Below the pieces are notes generated by a model. It made no database searches. It was given only the letters and a program-made list of their open reading frames with translations, and was not told the DNA's origin. Below, piece after piece: positions 56,582 through 64,000 of a stretch of DNA of 64,000 nt. Numbering within the stretch: position 1 is the first letter of the stretch; the number at the start of each line of letters is the position of its first letter. Position numbers and translations under genes: made by a program. The DNA lies in NCBI GenBank assembly GCA_022578965.1, contig MU400520.1, positions 248,001 through 312,000 on the forward strand, in the 5' to 3' direction. This DNA is from Xylaria sp. FL1777. Taxonomy: Eukaryota; Ascomycota; Sordariomycetes; Xylariales; Xylariaceae.

Positions 56582-58438
56582 ATGTCTGTATCGATTCCGA
56601 GGATCAAGAAAGTTTGCTGTGTAGGAGCCGGCTATGTTGTACGTGTTATCTTCCGTGCTCACATTGATGCACATCAAGCCAAATTCATAAAATTCCGGTA
56701 GCTAACGATGAAAAACTGAACTTAGGGAGGCCCAAGCAGTACCATTCTTGCTCTCAAAGTTCCTGAGATAGATGTCACAGTAGTGGACAAGAGCGTGCCG
56801 CGAGTTGAAGCATGGAACTCGGACCAACTTCCCTTCAGTGAGCCTGGGTTGTTAGAGGCAGTCCAGGGTGCACGAGGGTCAAAATCCCAGTTGACATCTG
56901 ATGAAGCGCAGACATCAGAACGAAAGCCCAATCTCTTCTTCAGCAATGACGTCGACGGCACTATTCGCAAAGCGGACTTGATATTTGTTGCCGTGGAGAC
57001 GCCTTCGGGGAATCGAGACGGTCCGGGTAGTGGCGCAGCCCCTAACTTGACTAGTTTTCATGCCGTACTCAAGCACATTGCAAGCACGGTGGAACACGAC
57101 TTTATCTTAGTCAACAAGAGCACAGTCCCATGTGGATCGGCCGATGCGACGAGACATATCATGGCCCCTTATCTACGGCCAGGAATTAAATATCAAGTGC
57201 TCTCTAACCCTGAGTTTCTCGCCGAGGGCACGGCAGTATCAGATTTGACTCACCCGGATCGTATCATTATTGGCTGTGACGAGTCAAAGGAAGGCTTCGC
57301 TGCAGCGAACGCCTTAGGGGGTTTATATGCTCGCTGGGTTTCTAACGATAAGATCATCATCATGAACTCGCGTGCGAGTGAGCTCTCTAAACTCGCTGCC
57401 AACGCACTCCTGGCCCAGAGAATCAGTTCCATCAATGCTCTTAGCGCAATCTGCGACAAGATTGGGGCAGATATAACTCAGGTCTCCAGCGCCTGTGGCT
57501 TAGACAAACGAATCGGGAAACATATGCTACGTTCGACCCTGGGCTTCGGCGGTAGCTGCTTCGAAAAGGACGTATTGCACTTGACCAACACGGCAGCACA
57601 ACTTGGCCTGCCTGATGTGGCTTCGTACCTCGAGAGTGTTGTCGGCATTAACACGTATCAGACCAACCGGTTTACGCAGAATATCATGAGTCGGGTGCCG
57701 AGCAGCCCGACCGGACGACGGACAGTGCTAGCGATGCTGGGATTCGCCTTCAAGCCCGATACCGATGATACTCGATGCTCTCCCGCAATCCCCGTGATCA
57801 GGGACCTTGTGGTTGCGGGGTATCAAATTAGGATCTACGATCCGCTAGTCGAAGAAGCGAAGATCCGGAAAGACTTGAGCGCCAGCTTGCCACAAGGCGA
57901 ACACATGATTGATGATCAAGTGTCTGTCGTTGAGAGCGTCTATGAAGCATGTGAGGGAGCAAACGGAATCGCGATTCTCAACTCGTGGAAGGACCTGCGG
58001 TATGTGCCAATCCGGCGTGATAGTGGCTACTCGACGCCAGCTTTGGACAACAGGAAGGATGAGATCAGTAAGTCACCTCTCCCCCACTCAAATTATCGAT
58101 GATCTTCAAGTAGCGGAAACTGGCAATTGTATTCTACATAATCGCTGACTGTGGCCAACTTAGGTATGCCAACTAGTATTGACGAGAAGCAAATTAACTG
58201 GCAAAGGATCGCCGTTCGGATGCACAGCCCAATGTATGTCTTTGATGGTCACAATATACTCGATCCTCGCCTCGCCGAGTTGGGATTCTGCATTGACGGT
58301 ATTGGGCGCCCCGTCATACTTCCCGGGGAAGGTGACGCAATGAAGATTCGAGAAGAACCGGTGGCTAGTGCTCAGCCAGAGAAGGTAGACATTACAACTG
58401 AGGTAGCAACCCCCATAGTGCCACTAATTTCTGTTTAA
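56582..58438 (+). CDS. UGD1: UDP-glucose 6-dehydrogenase
   Basis: Join 56582..56638, 56726..58067, 58164..58438 (557 residues). The N-terminal Rossmann motif is VGAGYVGGPSS, assembled by splicing. Further family words are VDKSVPRVEAWNSDQLPFSEPGL, FVAVETPS, NKSTVPCGSA, LSNPEFLAEGTA, AANALLAQRISSINALS and the active-site block GFGGSCFEKDVL with Cys297. The C-terminal domain has GFAFKPDTDDTRCSPAI and MYVFDGHNILD. It makes UDP-glucuronate from UDP-glucose with two NAD, in the cytosol. An acidic insert (about 68-85) and a long tail are usual in fungal forms. Ascomycetes use UDP-glucuronate rarely, so its pairing with a decarboxylase here points to UDP-xylose as the end product. Confidence 0.94.
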
Positions 58439-59740
58439 GAGTTATATATCCGGGTAGGAACAAATCGATTTACAAACAGGGGATTAGGATTATATGATTG
58501 TGTATGAATGCAGCGTCTCTTTTCCATATTATAGACTCGATAGAGGTCTCCTATGTGCAACATTCGATATTATAAGATACAACTTCTACGGCTAACGATC
58601 TGTGAAACTCTGTCTTTATCTCCCGTTTTATTTGCATGCACAGCTTGTGCTAAAACAATAGTAACCGTGATTATTACGAATTCGCTCACAGGCAGTGATA
58701 AAGTAGCTAGAGGACGGTTCCCAGGGGTAGAAAAGGGGGACCGCCTATCCGCATTTTTGTGGCCTAATAAGCCCATTCAAAACATAGGAGGTCCTATTAG
58801 AGATAGGTTATATTCTGGGTTTATTAATATTATTGCGGATTTTACCCTTTCTAGCACTAGCCATGACTAGCACAACTATATCGGCGGAAGCCCAGGATAG
58901 ACATTCTCCTCGTGTTAGAAGCGATACAGGCAGTCTATGCGAGTAAAAGCAGGCAACAGTGCGAGCAGACTAGAAATACGCATTATAACAAAATATATGG
59001 TAAGTGAGCAACTAGGGCATGGGATTAAGGCCTTTATAGGATGCTGGTATAAGTAAATAACTAAGGGCACGCTATGGCAAATAATGGCTATTAGGCGAAA
59101 ACGCTGGAATAATATACTAATTTATGAAGAAAATAATTAATCTTTCAATATTTATAACGTTAGTATTATGAAAAATAAAATATAAGGGAAAAAATTGGTC
59201 TAGAGCCTTTAGAACCCTCGGATGACTAATGATAGAAAGCGGACGAAGGGCTTGCAACGCATCACAAGAAACCCGACAATAATAGCATTAGTACGCTCCC
59301 CCAGTTTCCCACGACCATATTTACGTAAGGACTACCTTACACGTGCAAGAATCGAACTCGTCACATTCAGAGACTGACAAGTAGGTGATACTTCGTCTCT
59401 AAGACCACTAGACCACGCTGGTCGAGGAAATGGGCATGTATTATACTCTATCTAGCCACATGCCACCACAGAATCCCAGCTTTACACATTCAGTCCTATT
59501 GTTAAGTACCTAGGTACTTAGGTACCTATTGTCTTAGACCTATTGTGATGTATTCATTGTGGTATACCTATTATTTACCTTTTACCTAGCCTGTCTAATG
59601 ACTGATATTCTGCTACCTAGCTTTCTTTACTATCTTGTTACCATGTCAATTTACAATCTTCCCAATAATCCACGATGTCATGTTTTGCACTCTCACACTT
59701 ACAATTCCCTTGCCACTTCTCACTACTACCTTTCTCCAAC
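58439..59740. other. Spacer with a tRNA-like sequence
   Basis: No protein gene is supported; a 105-codon frame at 58553-58870 has no features. The stretch contains a tRNA-like sequence on the reverse strand (59340-59422) and TACCTAGGTA at 59507-59516. Confidence 0.5.
59340..59422 (-). other. tRNA-like sequence with pol III A and B boxes
   Basis: On the reverse strand TGGTCTAGTGG (59405-59415) fits an A box and GAGTTCGATTC (59349-59359) a B box. AGAGAC and GTCTCT between them can pair as an arm with an overlong loop. The predicted acceptor strands do not pair, so this is a tRNA pseudogene or a tRNA-headed SINE rather than a working tRNA. Confidence 0.4.
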
Positions 59741-60440
59741 ATGCCCAAGCATGGCAGAGGTCGGCTTCGCCGTGCTTTACCTAAGGCCGGTAGTAAGTTG
59801 TTCGACCCCTATTTTATCTATGCTCGAGTCTAATCACTTTTCAGTGAAGTATCAATCACCCTACCGACTTATGCACAACAGTCGACGTGACAAGCGCGTC
59901 ACTGATGCCCTTAGAGCTGCCGGATACGAGATCACACGCACCGCCGTCACCAACCTTCTTGTGCACATGTTCCAGACTGCCACTCCCATCGTCACCGAGG
60001 CACGCAGCAAAAGTGAAGATCTCTGGGATGCGCTACCTCGGGTGCAGAATCAGATCGACTGGGCGCGGAATTTGCCACTGCCAGTCTTCTTCGAGCTGTT
60101 TGTGTGCTTGATAAAGGCTCGCGACGAATGGGAAAGGAAGCCAGTATACCCTCACTATTGCTATGACTTGTGCAATCCGGCAGTGCGCGAACTAGTTAGC
60201 TTTCGCAGGTCAATTGGCGATTACAGCGCCAACCATGTGTCATGGGTCCTTACCGACGCCGTGTTCTTCAACGAGCTGGCTAGAGGCTTTAGCACCGACG
60301 AAGATGAGGATGAGGAGGTCGTAATGGGGGATTTCGATCTCGACAAGGAAGGCTGCCAGGAGGGCGATGGAGATCCAAAAGTAGCCGATGTTGTTCCGCT
60401 CATGGCGCAATTAAAAATCAAAGGGGAGGAAGAACTATAG
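59741..60440 (+). CDS. Hypothetical protein with acidic C-terminus
   Basis: Join 59741..59792, 59845..60440 (215 residues). The intron begins GTAAGT and ends TTTTCAG. The spliced frame starts MPKHGRGRLRRALPKAG and continues MKYQSPYRLMHNSRRDKR, which avoids the spurious TTG/GTG-started upstream frame. The body is largely helical (TRTAVTNLLVHMFQTATPIVTEA; LPVFFELFVCLIKARDEW). An acidic run (STDEDEDEEVVMGDFDLDKE) precedes a short tail. I do not recognise a family. No secretion signal or membrane segment is present. Confidence 0.6.
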
Positions 60441-61913
60441 ATAGTCTCGTGCTCTCCGTTTTTCATCCTGACGATCCTTTGTCTTTCGCTAGTAGAATGC
60501 CAAGGTGAGTTTTAAACTTTTAAAACACTCAAGGGCGCCTTTTTGTCTAATAGCCAGGAACACGCAATAAACTTACGGTATAGTGACCATAACCAATGCT
60601 TACTTACGCATAGACCACCTGTTGAGCTACCTACGATGACCTTCTTTAGTCACGTAGGTGGGCATATATACCGTTGTTGCACTGATCGCAACAACGGCGT
60701 CGTTTTGCGTGACTTCTTTCCTTCTTTATACTTAGATTTCAATACACATCCAGCTTTTTAAATAAAGCTGTGGCTTTTAAGATAGTTAGCTAAACATATA
60801 ACAAGTAATTAGCTATCTAATTTTTAAAAGTTAGCTGTTTATTATACGTGTTATAAATTATATGCTAGCCTTATGACTAACAGTACTCTTTCTTTCTTAG
60901 CATCTAGCGTGACGCTACAGGATTATCATCCTGTAGACCTGTAGAAGAAGCAGTTGTGATCCCATTAGCCGGTCCTGGGGTCTCGGTCCTCGAACCGATC
61001 GGGCGCTGCAAGGATCTGCAATCTCGGCATTGGTAAATAACCCACTCTTGAACAAGCTCTGAATCAGCTGATTTTGAGAAGAGGCTAGGTTGGGTGCCAT
61101 CTGATAAGAGCCTTAGATATAATAATTAAGTGTCGTTGGTGGAGTTGCTATTGAAGAGAACTACTATATAGAGCAGAACAACGAGAAAAGGAGAAGTGGC
61201 CGGGGCTCTCGGCTTGCCAGTTGGCCGACGGTGCAGTCCCCACCAACATGTAGCATCAACTAACTACTTAGGTACCCCAGGATAAGCCCGGTCACTCATG
61301 CCTAGTACCCTGTTGCCAAGCAATCTTGGCAGCGGCGGCCATTCAGTGTTTTTAGGGTAAATACGGTACTCTTGTTGGAGACAGCGTTATCGCTGGTTTG
61401 TCCCTGCAACCTTAGTGCCATCACTATCAGCTTCTGTTGTAGGCTGCATCATGCTGCTGTCTGTCGAACATATACCTTTCGATGCATTTGAATATTCCGA
61501 TGTTTTGTTCTACATCCCTTTTTATGTATAAGATGCAGTATAATATTCGCATAGCAGACATTTAGCCGACAGGTCTACCAAATAAGATCATACTCCTTAT
61601 ATTTTACACTTATTACGTACAAATGTTGAAGTATTGATATGGAAGCCGTCAGGACTGGAGGTTTTAGGATCCGAAAATATTAACGGTATATATCCACTTC
61701 TCCGCGACACGCCTTAGTGATAACTCGGGATGTCGGTTGAGGGGTCAGGATTCAAGGCCCAATGGGCTAAGGGGGAATTGATGGTGATGGTATTGTTTAT
61801 TTTCCCTAGTACGTTACCATATCGATACCTATTCAATACTGACTACGCCACATACACAACTGAATCGCCTAATCTGGCAGATATTCCCCACCTCGGATCT
61901 CAGCCAACTCACC
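60441..61913. other. Spacer with a transposase fragment
   Basis: AT-leaning DNA without a full gene. It includes a short remnant of a Tc1/mariner-type transposase at 60915-61100. An open frame at 61730-62083 overlaps the 3' end of the HeLo gene and is not supported. Confidence 0.45.
60915..61100 (-). pseudogene. N-terminal fragment of a Tc1/mariner-like transposase
   Basis: Starting at ATG 61100 the frame reads MAPNLASSQNQLIQSLFKSG then AEIADPCSARSV. This is the typical start of fungal DDE_3 transposases (helix-turn-helix). After that the match moves to another frame (PANGI), then disappears. Only the first 40 or so codons remain. Confidence 0.45.
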
Positions 61914-63737
61914 TCATGCTGAGCATTCACTCAGCGGTTGAATTACCTTTGCAAGATATTCCCGCTCGAACAATTCTACACTACTTTCTTCATCTCCTGG
62001 TAGCTGACAACCCAACAACGTTTGTACGGCAGATTGATATCTCTCACCCATCCGCCATCCGATATCAGGCAGCAGCTTGCTAGTCAAATAGTTGTACCAC
62101 GAGGTGCGGTCAGCCATCTTCTGCCGCCTCTGATCTGAGACGGTGCTTGTTATAAGGTACCATCGCCCAATCTCACACAACACCACCCCAAGACTATATA
62201 GATCAGTGCGCCGCGAAAACCCCTTATCAGCCGCTGGATGGTAGTAGTACTCTAGCTCGCTATTTTCTAGCGGACCCCGCGAGAGTGACTCGTCACCGGT
62301 GGGCCGCGAGTATTGGAATCCTGTGATAAAAGGGTCTGTGACTTTTATGACTGCCTCCTGACCGAAACAATTTGCAAGGAAGAGGATGCTGCCGCTATGG
62401 AACCCTTTATGTAACCACCCTGCGCTGTGAAGATTACTAAACGCTGTGGCTAGCTCGAATGCCAAGGTAAATCTATCACCTAGGGGGGGTATGGGAAAGG
62501 ATTTGTCTCTAATCAAAGAACTAAGTGTGCGCGGGGGGTGAATGCGGAAATCCGTTGTGTATATTGGCCGAGATGGTTCAGCAGAACGGTGAAGCAGTGG
62601 TGATGATAAACCAGTTTGCGGCGCACCAAATACATAACCGATACGCTGCACCCCGAACTCGACTTCGTGTTTAAGGTCGTCGAAGATGCCATAGCAGACT
62701 GGTAGGCGGAGGGCCGCTGCAACAATCGGAGTTAGTTACCGCTATTTAGAGCATGATTTTGAGAGGGTTTCCGAAGCCTCTAGACATAGTCTTGCCTTAA
62801 AAGGCAGTCTTGTGCTCTGAAAGTCGCTTAAACGAGGAGAAACTGTTATTGAGAATTGCTTACGGTCGCCAGCCTCCTTTAGTAGATAGCCTAGAGCCTT
62901 TACCCGACGGACATATTCTGGTGCTGCTTTGCCGCTGCCAATGATGCTCCATTCAATCCATACTGTAATAGGCGTTTGGCCTGGCAATGTCAGATTGCCG
63001 AGAGATTCTGATCCTTTCCAAATTTGAAGTTCGCTGGTTGTTATTCCAATCCCAGGCGCATCTGACGGCTGGGCTGAACTAACTCGCATTAACTTGGCTT
63101 TGGCTGACATAACCAAAGTAGTACTGGCCTTAGCCTTAGGATCGTGTAAGCTTTGTAACATGCTGGTGTTTGTGATGTGATTGAGGCTCATTGAGGGTAG
63201 AGTTTTCTCTATCAAGTGAGACTCTGATGGACTGACAGTCAGGTGTTCGAGTTCGTCGAAGAGATTGCTAATTTTTGACACATTCTCCTCGAATTCGGCC
63301 TTTCCTTTAATCGTCCACAGGAACCTAGCCTTTGGTTTAACTCTTAATTTGGATAGAGTCGTTACAATATTGACTTGTGATTGTGGAGCGATGTTTGGGT
63401 TGACAAGGGGCATGGAGGGAAGCTCAACACCATGTTTTACCACTAGCTTTTGCAATTCGTCAAGCAACTGGGTAATCTGCGCAAGGATGCGAATCACGAG
63501 CTCTTGTATTTTTTCAGGTTTATCTTTCAATGCGCACATAGATGGGTCGTCAATGTTGTAAACCTGTCGCCAGAGCTCAAGACGGGTCTTTTGGGTGTGG
63601 TAACATAGGGCTAGAAAGCTGCAGTTTGACTTCTCATCGCTAAAATAGGATTCAATGAGCAAAGCTGTATCAAGGGAGCCTTTGAAAGCTGTTAAGGTAC
63701 TGCCGACTCCAAGTACAAGGCCTGCTGCTTCTGCCAT
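61914..63737 (-). CDS. HeLo-domain protein with C-terminal pseudokinase
   Basis: Complement join 61914..62716, 62864..63737 (558 residues). The start is ATG 63737 (MAEAAGLVLGVGSTLTAFKG). Residues 1-200 resemble the HeLo domain of HET-S-class proteins, whose N-terminal helices form a membrane pore: a hydrophobic first helix, then RLELWRQVY. The splice from GTAAGC at 62863 to TTGCAG restores EAGDPALRLPVCYGIFDD. The second half is kinase-like, with LHSAGWLHKGFHSGSILF, TDPFITGF, RRTDLYSLGVVLCEIG. The HRD catalytic loop is HKG (394-396), so the catalytic Asp is missing, and no glycine loop is seen. It is a probable pseudokinase controlling a cell-death domain, an arrangement like animal MLKL. Function is inferred. 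Confidence 0.8.
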
Positions 63738-64000
63738 TGTAGATAAATGTGCCTCAAGTAAAGAATCAAGACCTCCTCGTACTAGAGTGGGCGACCGAAC
63801 CAAATATGCGGATTAGGAGGGAAGTAGGTGGGCGTGCGTGTCCGTCCGAGGAGGCGTTTAATAAATTCTGCCTGAGCATGGGCTAATCATAGACGAGCTC
63901 TCTTACAACCTAGGTGGGGTAATATGCCAACCAGCAACAAGAGCAGACGGAAGCCCAAGGCATGGCACTGTTGGGCCTAAGTGTATAATTAGGCGGCAAG
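63738..64000. other. Right edge, promoter of the HeLo gene
   Basis: No gene is supported. ACCTAGGT occurs at 63908-63915. Confidence 0.5.

Noticed and set aside
58553..58870. 105-codon frame after the UDP-glucose dehydrogenase
   Set aside because: No homology features; likely chance frame in spacer DNA.
1..64000. CRISPR arrays, riboswitches, bacterial-type operons
   Set aside because: No regularly spaced repeats of that kind; introns and gene families show this is a fungal genome.

Overview
The window comes from a filamentous ascomycete (Pezizomycotina, probably Sordariomycetes). The signs are short GT-AG introns of about 45-130 bases, fungal gene families (Zn2Cys6 regulators, NLR-like STAND proteins, HeLo domains, a highly reducing polyketide synthase), and a 5.3 kb AT-rich island that looks mutated by RIP. 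All gene models were spliced by hand from the sequence, and every exon phase was checked.

Layout. 0.5-6.2 kb holds housekeeping and regulatory genes: a Vma12-type V-ATPase assembly factor, an ESCO-type zinc-finger protein and a Zn2Cys6 transcription factor. 6.6-11.9 kb is one large NLR-like gene (fungal STAND N-terminal region, NACHT, acidic linker, ankyrin repeats, C-terminal SPRY). 12.2-17.5 kb is an AT-rich element bounded by 58-bp terminal inverted repeats that match at 57 positions. 19.6-30.2 kb is accessory: a 1005-residue ankyrin-like protein, a vWFA/alpha-kinase gene broken by in-frame TGA codons, a secreted protein and a small unknown gene. 59.7-63.7 kb holds an unknown gene, a transposase scrap and a HeLo-pseudokinase gene.

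The most interesting region is 31.8-58.4 kb. A ten-exon highly reducing PKS has an intact reading frame, but its ketosynthase lacks the active-site Cys (Asp186), its ketoreductase lacks the catalytic Tyr (His1947), and it has no enoylreductase. It sits with a BAHD-type acyltransferase, an MFS exporter, a Myb regulator, a regulator with two Zn2Cys6 clusters, and three nucleotide-sugar enzymes: UDP-glucose dehydrogenase, UDP-glucuronate decarboxylase (UDP-xylose synthase) and a plant NRS/ER-like epimerase/reductase. Five intergenic regions here carry the same direct repeat, CGG-N5-CGG with core GGAGT(C/G)ACGG, upstream of the PKS, acyltransferase, transporter, UDP-xylose synthase and UDP-glucose dehydrogenase. 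I saw no other copy in the window. This suggests one zinc-cluster regulon joining an altered polyketide synthase to UDP-xylose (perhaps UDP-deoxysugar) supply and export. No glycosyltransferase is visible in the window.
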